Source of the DNA: Harmothoe impar | Taxonomy: Eukaryota; Annelida; Polychaeta; Phyllodocida; Polynoidae | Length of the DNA: 64,000 nt | NCBI GenBank assembly: GCA_947462335.1 | Contig: OX381707.1 | Location: 16,769,418 to 16,833,417 of the forward strand | Reading direction: 5' to 3' | Part shown: positions 34,691 to 46,693 of the stretch, piece after piece | Layout: every line of letters begins with the position of its first letter | How positions within the stretch are numbered: position 1 is the first letter of the stretch | The notes under the pieces: generated by a model | What the model was told of the DNA's origin: nothing | Database searches by the model: none | What the model saw: only the letters and a program-made list of their open reading frames with translations | Program-made: the position numbers and the translations under genes

Positions 34691-34920
34691 TGCCGTCCAT
34701 TTATCAATAGGCACATGGTGGGCTTAAAATCTGAAAGAAATACAGATGTCAAAGGGGCAATTGTATTTGTGCCGTCCGAGGAGACCGGCAGACGAGGACA
34801 GGTGGGCGACCCTGTTATATATGTTCCTCGACCCAAAATGTGACACAGATCAGGGTGAGATTCACCTCCACAACTTTTTCTGTACCATGTGATACCACCA
34901 GGACAAAGGTATCCAAATTG

Positions 34921-35935
34921 TGGGGTATGGTGAAGGCCAGGTGAGAACATACCCAGAGCCTAGACTTGCATTTATCCTTGGATTTATTGCTTGACAGCTA
35001 TTAGTGCTGATTATAGTAAGGGTCTTCTCCTCTCTGACAAATGCGCTGCAAAGGGGCTAGGTTGGGCTGCTTGCTCATTAATGGGGAGACCGAATTATAT
35101 TGAGTAATTCATTGATACTACTCCAGGGGGAGCTACGGGTCAGCCTACCTGTTACCGGTGGCCAGCCGGGTTGGCCATTACTGCTTAGAGCCTGGCCAGC
35201 TTTTTGTTTTCTTAAATAAATAGGCCCTTTTGGTTTCGACAGGCCCAAGTCCAGTTACTACCTCGCCCTTGTCTATTATCTCCCGTAAGTGCCATTAATC
35301 AAACATAGCGTTGAATCCAATTTTGCACTCCATTTTCTGCTAGTAATGTAGGTTGTTGTTTGAATTTAAAACGTTGTGGACCTATATGAGACTGCTGCCC
35401 GTGGCTTAGCTGGTGCCCGCAGAATTGTCTGGTTTTATGCCAAGCAGACATGAAAGCCAGACTAGTCCTTATGTCTCAATGACATGAACGTCTATTGATG
35501 CCATATTTGAGGCGAGAACTGAGAGCTTCTGTGCAATGACAAGACACCAGAAGAAAAGGTATTGTTGTTCTCTCCGTTGCATCTATGGCTGACAAACGCT
35601 GTTGAAAGGTCATTTTATTTTATTGTTATATCTATCTTTAGGTCGATTTTGATTAGTTTTCCTGCTCGAAGGAAGTGTGATGAAGAGGTTTTCAACTGAT
35701 ACAACCCCAAAAATTTGTGATTTATTCTTTATTCCTTAGTTGTTGAGACATCTTCAAGGAATCCTCAGACGTTATCAACAAGGGCAAATAGTCCTGAAAA
35801 AGGATTTCTACTCAATAACATCCTGAAGAAGGTATATGCATATATCGGAACATTGATCAGTCTTCCACCATAGCATTTCATGATTTTTTTACACTGTTTT
35901 AACCTATTTCAGCTTCAATAAACTATTAAATTTCT
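34921..35935. repeat. Conserved block b18, first copy of tandem duplication
   Basis: Aligns with 35936-37075 from GGTGAAGGCCAGGTGAGAAC to TTCAATAAACTATTAAATTT at about 88% by eye. It lacks about 340 bp present in the second copy (35985-36325). That extra part has its own paralogue in unit D (41870-41940), so it is ancestral and was deleted here. The core GTCTGGTTTTATGCCAA.CAGACATGAA is also in units D and F. Confidence 0.8.
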
Positions 35936-37075
35936 GGGGCATGGTGAAGGCCAGGTGAGAACATACCCAGGGCCTAGACTTGCATAAGTCCTCACTGTGT
36001 TAGACTTATTAGGACACCTTCAGTGTAAAGACACTATTAAATACATTGAAGGATTACCAACATATTTTTTAAGTAATGATACCCAAAGGGGCAATTGTGG
36101 TCCCAATTACGCAACTGAACTTTGCGAACAAAAGATAAAGGCAATAGGCAAGGAGATCATGAAATACTTTTATTGTTCTTTGTGCTAAATACAGATCAAT
36201 CCGTAAGAAAGTGCTTTGAATGGTTAAAAATGATGGCTTAGTACCATCATATATACCTGTGTCTATTTCAGACCCTTGGCTGCCCCTGCAGACCTAAACC
36301 TATGCTATGAGATTAACTATTTGCATTTTTCCTTGGATTTATTGCTTCACAGCTGTTGGTGTTGATTATAGTTAGGGTCTTCACCTCTCTGACAAAAACA
36401 CTGCAAAGGGGCTAAATTGGGCTGATTGCTCATTAATGGGGAGACCCAATTATATTGAGTAATTCATTGATACTTCTCCAGGGGGAGTTACTGGTCAGCC
36501 TACCGGTGGCCAGCCGAGTCGGCCATTACTGCTTAGGGCCTGGGTAGCTTTCTGTTTTTCTTATATAAATAGGCTGTTCTTGTTTCGACAGGCCCAAGTC
36601 CAGTTACTGCCTTGCCCTTGTCTATTATCTCCCGTAAGTGCCATTAATCAAACATAGCGGTGAATCCAATTTTGCACTCCATTTTCTGCTAATAATGTAG
36701 GTTGTTGTTTCAATTTGAAACATTGTAGACCTATATGAAACTGCTGCCTGTGGCTTAGTTGGTGCCCACAGAATTGTCTGGTTTTATGCCAAGCAGACAT
36801 GGAAGCCAGACTGGGCTTTATGTCTCAATGACATGAACGTCTATTGACCACTTATTTGAGATGAGAGCTGAGAGCTTCTGTGCACTAGACGAAAAGGAAT
36901 CCTCAGACGTTATCAACAAGGGACTATAGTCCTGAAAAAGCATTTCTGCTCAATAACATCCTGAAAAAGGTATATGCATATACCGGAACATTGATCAGTC
37001 TTCCACAGTGGCATTTCATGAATTTTCTCAACTGTTGCAACCTATTTTTGTCAGCTTCAATAAACTATTAAATTT
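35936..37075. repeat. Conserved block b18, second copy of tandem duplication
   Basis: Second copy of the duplication above. The core GAATTGTCTGGTTTTATGCC is at about 36771-36790. It retains the CAGACCCTTGGCTGCCCCTG segment, which matches CAGAACCTCAGCTGCCCCCT in unit D. Confidence 0.8.
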
Positions 37076-37839
37076 ACTTGACCGGGTTGACCTCAAGTAT
37101 CCTTATAAAACTATTGCAGTTTGTGTCAACCCATTCAGAACTGCCTGCGTTGCACATTTTGCACTCGAAAATGGAATTTAGAAGCTACCTCTTTTTCAAC
37201 ACTTGCATTGGCATTTCACTTTTATTAATTCCCCATAGGAAGTCCCTCCTTTTGAAGACGCATTCAGTGCTGAGGTTTTGAAGAAGGGGGAGACTTTTGA
37301 TATTGTATTGATCCCTCAGTAATGGAGAAATTGTTAACTTTGAGAAACTTAATCCCAATGTGGTCCAGCATAAAGAAGATAAAGGGATTTTCACATGCAA
37401 AAAGTTATCGGCGTAAAGCGTAAAACTGACTAAAGCTACCGTTATCTTTTTATTCAGCATCACTGCATGAACGTTGTAATTTAAGCACACTTTTCATTAC
37501 AGTCGCTCTTTAAGTTGTTTTAATTTTAGTAAATGCCATGTAAATGTTACGGAAATGTCATAATGACATTTAGCGGCTTTAAGTAGGATTTACTGGAAAT
37601 AAAAATGCTCAATGTGTGACTTTAAGCAGCACAATCCTTACTGAAATCCCAAAATGCATGCAGTGCATGATATCCCTGGTGATTATAGCCAGAGTTTTTG
37701 TACAACTTCCTTTTAAGCATTTAGATGTAACGGTACGCAAAATGTCTTTACATTTTAAAGCTTGCTTCTGGTTAGGATATTTCATTGCCAGGTGATAACG
37801 TGACAATGGCCTGCCTCAGCCCCTTTACAATTCACAAGT
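37076..37839. other. Unassigned stretch, unit C
   Basis: No clear paralogue. Overlapping short frames on both strands without recognisable features. Confidence 0.35.
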
Positions 37840-37990
37840 AAGAGGACCCAGACAGTTTTATTAGCCACTTGAGGGTATTGTTAATGGACTCGTATTTTGA
37901 GCTTTCAATGGCTTTATTTCTTTCAATCTACTTTTTTGACTGTCAATGGCTCATCTCTTCAGTCTCGAAGTATGGCAATGTAAAAGCCTG
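37840..37990. other. Conserved block b19, unit C
   Basis: Matches 55130-55270: CAGACAGTTTTATTAGCCAC, TTG.GGG.(T/C)ATTGTTAAT and TTTCAAT/TTCAAAT.GC stretches. It ties unit C to unit F. Confidence 0.65.
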
Positions 37991-38169
37991 GTGCAAAGCT
38001 GTATTTGTTGAGGATTGAATTGTCAGGCTCAGTATGAAATGTCCCACATGGCTCAGGAACCTAATACCCTTCACAGATGAAGGACAGGGGAACTTCGCAA
38101 AGAAAACAATAAATCTACAGTCTGCAGGGAAAAGAATTCATATACCGTTGGCTATGGTTTACTTATTGA

Positions 38170-38290
38170 AAACACCCATTTTACCTGATGAAATAGTTCC
38201 CAAGGTTGGCCACCGAGTTGTGACAGCATCACTCACCTGAAGACAAAAAGGAACAAGCAATGTAATCAGCAAGGGGTTTTGACATTCAAT
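38170..38290. other. Conserved block b14, unit C
   Basis: Diverged copy of 6935-7060 and 22420-22560, recognisable by TGACAGCATCACTCACCTGA and the order of flanking words. Confidence 0.55.
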
Positions 38291-38511
38291 TTTGAACACA
38301 TGCTGGTGATATTTTGCATGAAAGAGTTTATAAATTTGTATTGTCTACCAAATGTGAACTCATTGTTAAACAAAGTCATTTCATAGCTGGCAGTTACATT
38401 TTGTCACATCATAGTTATCAGCAATATTATTTCAGATAATCATGCCATTGGAATGTTTCCTAAGATAACTAACCATTTACCTAGCGCTGACTGTAATCAG
38501 AACGAACTAAG

Positions 38512-38543
38512 CTAACCCTAACCCCTACCCTAACCCTTACCCT
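38512..38543. repeat. Short interstitial telomere-like tract
   Basis: Five to six degenerate CCCTAA units (CTAACCCTAACCCCTACCC and following). Much shorter than the tract at 48214. Confidence 0.7.
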
Positions 38544-38639
38544 TGGGCAGGAACCCAGTATAGTTGGTTTCTTATGAAGCAGAAGATTTGTTATATACTC
38601 ATGTATTATAAAGCGCCATACGTCCCCTTACAGGCGTAA

Positions 38640-38910
38640 AGACAGTGACTTATGTACAGCCATGTTGACTATACCCCCAGGACAACTTCAAAGACCTACA
38701 CATTTCCTGCCTCATGCCTCATCTGACGCCAAACACCTTCCCACATCCAGAGTTAATTCTAGGCCATTTGGGGATGAAATAAGGCATTTGCTGACAGTGA
38801 ATTATAGGGAAGGAGTATGTATAAGTATAATGTTTTGGAGGCAGATGTGTTTTATTCCTCCAGGGTCTTCCAATTGTATTTGTCCTGTAGCACCTAATGT
38901 GTAGTTATAT
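38640..38910. other. Conserved block b4, third copy
   Basis: Matches 1850-2080 and 12760-12980: ACTATACCCCCAGGACAA, CTCATCTGACGCCAAACACC, GGCATTTGCTGACAGTGAAT and GGAGGCAGATGT. The CRE palindrome has changed to TGACGCCA. Confidence 0.7.
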
Positions 38911-38934
38911 ACTCCTATTTCATGCATTAACACT

Positions 38935-39008
38935 GTACCTTCAAAGAGTTTGAACTGTTGCACACATGCTGTAATGGCATGTGTGCGACAGTTCCAACTG
39001 AAAGGTAC
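38935..39008. repeat. 74-nt imperfect hairpin (microRNA-precursor-like)
   Basis: Left arm 38935-38969, 7-nt loop TGTAATG, right arm 38977-39008. GCACACATGC/GCATGTGTGC is perfect next to the loop, followed by a mismatch and further pairing through GAACTGT/ACAGTTC to GTACCTT/AAGGTAC, with a 2-3 nt bulge. Stem length, small loop and imperfect pairing resemble a pre-miRNA. The unit B paralogue near 13030-13060 lacks it, so a foldback insertion is the main alternative. Confidence 0.6.
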
Positions 39009-39269
39009 AGCATTATCTTATACAGTACTTTTTGATGGAGGCTTTTGAGGAATGACAGATTGACAGCATACAAAGACAAAAATACTTCTCATTTTCCATT
39101 TTACACTTTGACTTTGCAAGTTGCTTTAATATGACATTGTTTTCTCAATTCTAACAAATACCTGTCACAAGCTCTTCTAAGAAGTTAAAAGACAGACAGC
39201 ACGTTTATTGAAAATCACTTTTTGTTCGTATTTCAAAGTTCCCTTTGTTTTCATATCTTAACTCAAGTT

Positions 39270-39520
39270 AAGAGAATTATCTGCAAATACATGTACACAT
39301 ATTTACCTTACCAATCAATTCCCATAACATATGAACTGTTTCTAGCTGAATGTCCATGTTGTATATTGAAGGACATAAGAAGCTTGTCAAGTATTATGGG
39401 TGATTCAAAATGGGACTAAGATCAAAGGTAATGTTATAGGTATATATCAATTCTTCATTAGAAAATCCTTCACAAAATTTCCCAGATTGAACGATAATGA
39501 ATCCAGAGCCATTTCGCATT
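39270..39520. other. Conserved block b5, unit D
   Basis: Matches 16070-16300 and 28630-28900: TTTCTAGCTGAATG, AAGCTTGTCAAGTAT, GATTCAAAATGGGA, then a decayed tail. Confidence 0.65.
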
Positions 39521-39649
39521 CATACAACTCATACTCATTGAGGACTCATAATCAAAACATATTTAATTTATTATGAAATAAGGATGTTAGGCTAAAACAG
39601 TGAGTGCAGAAGCAGTGACTGCCTCCTTCTTTGTCTGCTCATATAACTA

Positions 39650-40040
39650 AAAGAATTGATATGCTTTCAATACAGATACCTGTCTCTAAATTGTAATGGA
39701 AAGGACCTGGGGATAAAATGAATGCTAGGAAAAACTCAGACATGGCGACTGCAGAGCTTATGCTAAGCCGATTCGGCTTGGGCTGTTCGCTCTATTCATG
39801 GGATATAAATGACATCACTACAAGGTCAAAACCAGCATATGTTTATGACGTCAGAAGACCATTTGTAAGTGGCCATGGCCTCCATTTCCAACTGATAAGT
39901 GTCAAGGTCACATGCAATGCTGGTCAGCCTCAGTAAAAGCTAAAAAGGTAGTCCTCACTGAGGAGCTAAGCAGTCGCTGTCTTTCTGATTCCGCCAAACT
40001 GTGAGAGAGAGAGAAAAGGAGGCAAGGATAAAGGTACGTA
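39650..40040. promoter_or_regulatory. Conserved block b6, unit D
   Basis: AAGCCGATTCGGCTTGGGC at 39765, ATAAATGACATCA, two bases and ACAAGGTCA at 39820-39828, then a perfect CRE TGACGTCA at 39846-39853. The first base of the nuclear-receptor half-site is changed from T to A, but spacing is intact. Confidence 0.75.
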
Positions 40041-40189
40041 GGGAAAGTGACAGCTAGGAGGTAGGGGGGTAGGGGGGGCAAGCAGGCGGGGAAGTAATTA
40101 TATCGAGAGGGAGAAAGACAAGGAGTCAAGCATTGTAAGCGAACAATGTCATGGGAAAAAAGAGGGCTGGATTATAGTAAATCTGCATG

Positions 40190-40960
40190 GCTGTTTATCT
40201 GGTGGATTGTCAAAGGGAGGTGGTGGGTTGGGGGGGAATGAATATGGAACCGGAAGTGGACACCGGTAACAAAATGACGGCCGTTCATGGGGAGACTATT
40301 GGATTGCATGGTAAGGTCTGGCTGGAGGCCTTAGTAATGTGACATTCTGTCAGAAAGTACAGTCAGGTGTCCTATAGCCGCAGTCACGCCACCCCAACCC
40401 CAAACTTTTACATAAGTTACATAATTATGTTCATGATATTATGTATAGTATACACATCCATAAGGGAAGTAAAGATCCCCAGTGAGGACTAATTTATTTT
40501 AGTGATAAAATCAGAGATTTATAAATCAGAAAAATAGGTTTATTAATTATTAATACACATTCTAAAGGACAGCAGACACAACTAGTGCTGGCGGAGGCGA
40601 ATTGAAATAGCTACACAGAAAGCAATTGACACCGATAGGTGCTTGGAGGGATCTGTAATTGCTATTTAATACTTGGGGTAAGAATGGCCTTAGTTAATAC
40701 AGCTATTTCCATCAACTACCCAAAGCGATTAAATCCCGCACTACTACCTTCTCATCTTAATTTCCTCTACAGACTGCAAACAACCACCAGTAATTAGAAG
40801 TCTACAATGTTGTGGCAGTCACCTAATGGCTTCGTGTTATTTGAATCTAAGCAGACACTATCAATCTGAGTCTTTTTCAAACTAAATGACTACTGGTAGT
40901 AATTAGGGCAGGTTTGGCAGAATTTCCTGTGTGTCTACGTAATAGGGTCAATTTACGTAT
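40190..40960. other. Conserved blocks b7 and b8, unit D
   Basis: Block b7: GGAACCGGAAGTGGACACC, TTCATGGGGAGACTATTG, TGGATTGCATGGTAA. Block b8: CTACAGACTGCAAACAACCA, AATGTTGTGGCAGTCACC. Both align with unit A at lower identity than unit B does. Confidence 0.65.
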
Positions 40961-41169
40961 ATATCTATTATATTAATAAAGTAGTCTGAGAAATGTTATA
41001 TGTTACAACATGTCTAGAATATCCCTCTAAATTCATTGAAAAGGTCAAGTATAGTAACTTGCTGATTATGGAAACTATATCGCATGTATTTAAAAGATTT
41101 CAACGGATATCATATGATTATACTGCTCCTTAGAGTCTACAAAACATGTGCATGCAGACTCAAAAGCAG

Positions 41170-41700
41170 AGGCAATGATATCCTTTCAGGAAAAAAAAGC
41201 ATCGCTTTATTTTGCATAGCTAGCTTTCTAGACTTGGGAAGTATGGAGCTACTCTTAAAACCTTCCCTGACCCCCACTGAGCAGCTCATAGACTATGATA
41301 GCTATAGCTCCATGAGCTTCAGTCCAACAGAGACTATTCCACCACAGCCCAGCCCAGCCTAGAGAGCAGCTCTGGGGGATCTAGCTGGAGCGAATCAGGG
41401 CAGCTCAGCAGAGAGGGTAACTTCTCGGAAAGGCCAAGAGCTGCTTGGCATGGAGGCTGGGATGGAGGTTTCCAATCAGGACCCTGCTTATCCTTAGCTG
41501 CACCCACCATGGCTAGATTGTTAAAGGCGCACATCTTGGTACCCCTCCACCGGCAGTCGGAGTGGAGCCGGGACAGGTACTCATCCCTATATATAGGGGC
41601 GCTTGGGCTTTAAGCATCTAGCTCTTCCTGCTTCTTCTGTGAGCAGGTCTGAGCCAGCCCGTGACCAACTCATCAGAAAGTTGGTCAGACATGTATATAT
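41170..41700. other. Conserved block b10, unit D
   Basis: Third copy of the hyperconserved core: GAGCTTCAGTCCAACAGAG, GCAGCTCTGGGGGAT, CCAAGAGCTGCTTGG, GATGGAGGTTTCCAATCAGG. The frame that is open in A and B ends in a stop here (41360-41362). It is interrupted by the MITE at 41521-41613. Confidence 0.7.
41521..41613 (+). mobile_element. 93-bp TTAA-flanked MITE with paralogous empty site
   Basis: TTAAAGGCGCA at the left and GGGCTTTAA at the right. Unit A reads GATTGTTAAGCACCTG at this place (4914-4929), while unit D reads GATTGTTAA, element, TTAAGCATCTAG. That is a direct demonstration of a TTAA target duplication. Homologous to 20834-20926 in opposite orientation. Confidence 0.85.
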
Positions 41701-41859
41701 GTGTTAGGTAGAAAATGTATAGACCTGTACACACAGCAAAATATTAGTATATTTTGCAGACTATGTCTGTCTTGAAGTACTTTGAAACAATTATATATAC
41801 TTAGTATCATTATGGATACCTCTGATCTCATATAAAATGCTATTATGATTCAATCACAC

Positions 41860-42330
41860 AGGCCTTGGTGGTATCATTTCAGAACCTCAGCTGCCCCCTC
41901 CAAACCTACACCCAGACTTTGACATTAACTATACATATTTTTTCCTAGTATTGGTAAAACTGTGACGACACGGAGCAGGGTCTATTCAATCGACCACAGA
42001 GGTGGATCTTATTTTGCACTCAATCTTCTGCTAACAAAGTGGGTTGGTGGTTCAGTTTGTAACAATGGGGGCTAACATGAGATGACTATCCATGGTGGTA
42101 GTAGGGCCCTATGGAGCTGTCTGGTTTTATGCCAACAAGACATGAACGCCGCATCGAGCTTTATGTCTCAGTGACATGAACATCTATTGACTACTTCATC
42201 GATGGCAGCAGGCAAGACCTGAGGTTGGATATTGTGTTCATTGACAAGAGACCAGTACAATAGGCATTGTTGCCCTCATCATGTATGTACTGGCTAAACA
42301 CCGGATTGTGCATGCATCTTTCTTTTTCGT
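41860..42330. other. Conserved block b18, unit D
   Basis: Matches 36255-36860: CTCAGCTGCCCCCTCCA, TTTTGCACTC, GTCTGGTTTTATGCCAACAA, TATGTCTCAGTGACATGAAC and CTATTGACTAC. Confidence 0.7.
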
Positions 42331-42382
42331 AGCTGATGAGTCTGTCATGTGAATCCAAGAAATACAGTTAAATTGTTCCTCT

Positions 42383-42693
42383 TTAACCCTTCAAGGGCGG
42401 CCAAAAATAGGGCCATAGCCCAGTGGGCACAGAACATTGAAACAACATTGAAAAACGGTTGTCAACGTTGATTCAACATTGATTCAATGTTGCTTCAACG
42501 TTAATCTTAATTTTGTGCCCACTGGGAGGGGCGCGCATTTTTGCAGGATTTTTCTCTGGGGATGAGGCTTTGTTGAATCCCATAGAGTTATTATGACTAT
42601 AGTCGATCCTCGCCCTACCATGGCATCAACTATAGTCAATGCTCGAATTGCCATGGCATCAACTATAGTTGATGCTAGCCCACAAAGGGTTAA
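42383..42693. mobile_element. TTAA-ended element carrying a nested MITE
   Basis: TTAACCCTTCAAGGGC at the left and CACAAAGGGTTAA at the right are short inverted ends. The interior repeats GCATCAACTATAGT(C/T)(A/G)ATGCT(C/A)G. The MITE at 42419-42526 is inserted inside it. Another possible TTAA-duplicating element; no coding capacity. Confidence 0.6.
42419..42526. mobile_element. MITE with CCCAGTGGGCAC ends, copy 1 (nested)
   Basis: 108 bp. Ends are CCCAGTGGGCACA and TTTTGTGCCCACTGGG. The inside is made of repeated GTTGATTCAACATT-type words in both orientations. A second copy is at 47510-47617. The flanking dinucleotide AG is duplicated here and AT is duplicated at the other copy. Confidence 0.8.
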
Positions 42694-42889
42694 GTCTGTA
42701 GGTCAATATTGTTGGTATTCCGATTCTGCCTAATAAAACCAACATTGTATAACCCCTCTGGGGGGCTCTCTGTCTCATCTCTCTTTGTCTCTCCTTTGTC
42801 TATCTTTTGTTAGTCAGTATGTCAGTCGGTCTTTCAGTCTGTCTATCTGTCACACTGTCTTTCTGTCCGTCTTTTCGTTTGGCTCTGTG

Positions 42890-43170
42890 CTCACTCTTTC
42901 ATTGAGGATTATTCATTCACATTCTCTCAAAAGCTGTGCAGTAATCATCTGTCATACCTCCACACCCTACCAGCTCCAGCCTTGTGCTGCAGCCGTAGCT
43001 TGGCTTTATCCTGCTCAGAATGTGAGAGATTGTTTCTATATCCTGCAGGGCTTAGTGTCAGGATTATCATCGCGGATAAGGCTGCATCCAGTTCCTGAAC
43101 ACCTTCATAAAGTAATCAAAACTGTCTCAGATGTAACCTTTTCATCTTTTCATATAAGGTATCCCAGTAA
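42890..43170. other. Conserved block b11, unit D
   Basis: Matches 31410-31600: TTTATCCTGCTCAGAATGTG, AGAGATTGTTTCTATATCCT and GGATTATCATC. Preceded by a CTGTC-rich simple stretch (42775-42880). Confidence 0.6.
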
Positions 43171-43539
43171 TCTGAGAATCAAAAAAGGGAGTATGAATTG
43201 CTTTCGATGAGAACTCATTTGCTATGCAAGGTATGAATTAGTGCTGATTTTGTGATTGTCCCCAATTTATATGGATAATGCGGGACTGATTCATGGGTTT
43301 AGTTTTAATAAAGGATGCAAAGATGACAATAAATCACCAATTTCATATGCCCGTTTTTTCAATAACTATTTCACCCAAGATATTGTCTGTATTAATTCAA
43401 TATTTAGAACACCAAACAAGACAGAAAGATGTATTACCAACTAAAGGTCCAGACGAACACATGCCGTTGTTCACTGTTCATGGTTACCATGGCTTCTGCG
43501 GGTGTTATATTATAAATGTTTCCTCGTCAACATATTCTT

Positions 43540-43740
43540 AAATCCTCAGATAGTTGGGCAGATGACACATGCAGTAACAGCAACAAGAACTGACAAAAAC
43601 TTATTATCAAAATGCATGACGTTCCCATTTTATATTTTTTACATAGGATTCCACCTTTTCAATAAAGACTTCTCACTTCCCACTAGAGGTGGGTGTTTTG
43701 CATATATTGAACAGTCACATAGACGAAGCTAGAAAATGTT
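43540..43740. promoter_or_regulatory. Conserved block b12, unit D
   Basis: Diverged copy retaining TTATCAAAATGCATGACG, GGTGGGTGTTTTGCATAT (octamer-like motif 43696-43705) and little else. The motif outlasting the flanks is the interesting part. Confidence 0.6.
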
Positions 43741-44199
43741 TCTATAGGTAAAGATGAGAAATAAACTACACTGTGTAAAGTGAATATCCCTACTGGGACA
43801 AGCCATAGTTCCCAGCATGACTCTACTATAGTAAGCATAATAGGGGTCAGTGTTTACCAATCAAGGAAGCAAGTACAGGTGGTATCACACTCATCTAGTA
43901 TGCAGTAGCTACTTAGATTGATTACTAAGGAGAGTACTTCTTATAGGACGAGAAGCATTTGCCATTCTGCAAAGTGTAAAAATAACACAGTAAACAAGGT
44001 TTGGAAAAAAATGACACACACTTGAATAATTTCTTTAACTAGTTGAGGAAATTGTCGTGGGTAAGAATAAACACTCAATGTTCATAGCAATAGAAGCACT
44101 AACTAGTCAAAGAAGAAATAGAGCTATAATAAATGCATATATATCTCTCATGACTCACTTTGCTTTTTCTCTATCTCTGTATGATGGTTACCCTACTTT
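43741..44199. other. Unassigned stretch between units D and E
   Basis: No paralogue, gene or transposon ends recognised. Confidence 0.35.
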
Positions 44200-44480
44200 T
44201 GTACAGTAGGCTAGACCCCGGTTATCTGGTGTCCTAAAGACACCGTCATGATCTATGTCAATGAAGGCTGTCAATCTTCAGCTGCCCACCCGGATAAAGG
44301 TTGCGACTGGTAAGTGTACCTTAGTGCTGCTTCATGGCAAGAAATGGCACCACTATCTGAGTGTCATGTGCATACAAATGGGGACAAGATGGGATCCTAA
44401 CAATAGGGAGAGCAGAGCTGCTATTTAGTGGTGCCAGTGGTAAACAAGGCTGAACATTGGGGTATCCAGCGACGGGAGCT
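44200..44480. other. Conserved block b13, unit E
   Basis: Matches 51370-51650 and 59600-59870: GGTGTCCTAA.GACACC, TGTCAATGAAGG, CCACCCGGATAAAGGTTG, TTAGTGCTGC, ACAAATGGGGACAAGATGGG, AACAATAGGGAGAGCAG. Confidence 0.8.
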
Positions 44481-45349
44481 GTGGTGAAAATAATACTATT
44501 GCTTAGAAAAAAGTGGGTTCCAACAAGCAGAGAACATTGTATATTTTCCCACTCTGACATTTTCCTTATCCATTTACTCCTATTTCTCTGCACCATTTGC
44601 TGGCATTGTGGGGGAGGTGGTCGACTGGTTGAGTACATGAGTAACAGTATGGGCCTTATGATCATAGAAGGTCGGATATAGATAGTCTTTTAGTTTATCA
44701 CAGATTCTGCGGGATTGATCAGGAGGAGGAGTCTAGGCAAATATCAGGACTGATGTGAGCACTGGGTGGTGATATCAGATCTTGTGGAAATCAACATAGG
44801 GACATGGTGTCTAAAGTGTATTGCATTTCTACCTCCTTTTGAAGTTCAAAAATAGGTGAATTAAGTAAGATAACTGACTGACCAGGCTACCCCAATATAT
44901 CTCGATATGAAGGCTGGGTAACTGATGATTTAGGTTTGACAAAAATTTATAATTTAGGAGAAGAAGTGATGAGGCGATTATCAGGCAAATAGAGCGTTGA
45001 AATGCTATCAGAAACTGAGACACATGTGTAGGAACTTTATATGTAAGCCGGAAAGAAGGAAAAAAAAAGAAGAAATGCTAGTTAGGGGTACATATTTAGG
45101 TAATAGAAAGCCTAATGTAATGGTAGCAAAAAACATAAAAAGCTCCTTTTTGAGTGAGAGATGCCATTGCAGTTCTACTATAGTGTAGTCTATAATTATG
45201 GGATAGATATTAATCCAGGCTTACAGTAAGTATTTCTGAGACAGGGGTCAGGTTCCATAACAAGCTAGGAAACCATGGCAACAGTGTGACACAAAGCCTC
45301 TTGCATGCCAGGTGTCAGTTTTCTTTCGAGCCTGCTGGCCAAGCTGTTT
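44481..45349. other. Unassigned stretch, unit E
   Basis: Extra sequence relative to units F and G, where b13 and b20 are nearly adjacent. Either an insertion in E or deletions in F and G. No transposon ends recognised. Confidence 0.4.
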
Positions 45350-45850
45350 CAACCCTAATTGAAAACTTGCGAGTGTACACTTTGATATCAGTGTTTTTCA
45401 TTCAGCTGAATATAGAAATGTATTTTTATACCCCATGCTTACAGTGATAAAATGAAAGCAGCTAGAAGATTAGAAGCATCATATTCACAGATTTACTATG
45501 AACTAAAATATTCACAACCTATGAGTTGAAAAGAAAACATTGACCCCCACTGCGAGAACAAATACTTCAACCAATTAACAATTTATCTTCAACATTCTCG
45601 TCTGTGCATTAGGGTCGCACATTCTCTCAAATGATACTAAAAGCCATTGTCTGCTAGTATTGCAATGTCTAAAGGTCTCACAGGTTTTGAAGCTGCTTAG
45701 GTTTTGTGAGCTGATTCCAACACAGGTCCTGAACATGCGAGCACCCCATTAGACCAAACCCTGCATGAATGGCCTCCCAGCAACATGCCATCTAGGGGAC
45801 GTATATCTAAAGCCACAAAATGAGCTGTGAATATATCCCTAGTTGAGGAA
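45350..45850. other. Conserved block b20, unit E
   Basis: Matches 51660-52440 and 59915-60430. The strongest part is TCCAACACAGGTCCTGAACA then TGCGAGCACCCCATTA, with CTCCCAGCAA.ATGCCATC further on. This stretch is about 90% identical among all three copies. Confidence 0.8.
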
Positions 45851-46029
45851 AAGAATAGAAGAAATCACCTGCATTATCTCAATCAGTTCTGCTGGAATAC
45901 ACGTTTTGGTCCTTTACATAGCCATCATGGTGGAAGAATTGCAATGCTCCGAATCCGTATTATAATGTAATCATGAATTATTGACATTAAAAACAGTCAT
46001 GTCCATTTCCATTTGCACAATGTTTTCTG

Positions 46030-46410
46030 AAGAATACCCCCATTAGCTCCAGAGGAAATGATGTAGGAGGTCAAAGCTACAGCATTTCTCTTCTTCCCCT
46101 AGGAGCGAGCAGAAAGCGGCTAGAGCTGTAAACACCATATTTAGAGTATTCTCCCCATGCCCTTGCACTAGGTATGACCAATTGCATATCTGCAGGGAGA
46201 ATGAGCGGGCTAGAGCACGTGACCTGGGCATCTGATGATCACGTGACTGCTGAGGATGATGATTTATGACCGCAATAACAGGAGTTCCTTCTGCGTCTTC
46301 ACCCCAACCACCCACCTCCCCATCCCCAACTCCCCCCTGCCCTGAACACACAGCCAGTCTCCAAGCAGCGTCTACACAAACTATGTGGACATGCAATACA
46401 TTCTGTACCA
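46030..46410. promoter_or_regulatory. Conserved block b21, unit E, with POU-like motif and E-boxes
   Basis: Matches 56340-56680 and 61240-61600. ATTGCATAT at 46181-46189 and GATCACGTGAC at 46237-46247 are 56 bp apart, exactly as in unit G. A second CACGTG lies at 46217-46222. GATCACGTGAC fits bHLH-zip (USF/MITF/TFE) sites. The motifs are conserved; binding is inference. Confidence 0.65.
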
Positions 46411-46693
46411 ATTTCTAATGGAATTTAATGGAGTTTTATGTGGCAAATGAATGCAACCCTACAAATGTGATATATAAAATCTTTTTCTTTTAGATAATAG
46501 AAATAAGGCTTGGAATACAGAAGACAAGATGGGATAACCATGCGTTCTGCATAGTTCAAAACCACATACTGCAGAAGGGAAAACTACATTGAATCTAATG
46601 TCTCTATTTGATATTGTGTAAGGGAAGTGGTTACCACCCCCTTCCACGCACCGAACCGACCCATTAACGTACAGCGTGGTCAGATTGTCAGAC

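Noticed and set aside
35822..35860. Hammerhead-ribozyme-like word CTGAAGA, hairpin, GGAAC (also at 36961)
   Set aside because: The conserved GAAA of the hammerhead core is absent (GGAAC), the second copy has CTGAAAA, and no cleavage-site stem could be drawn.
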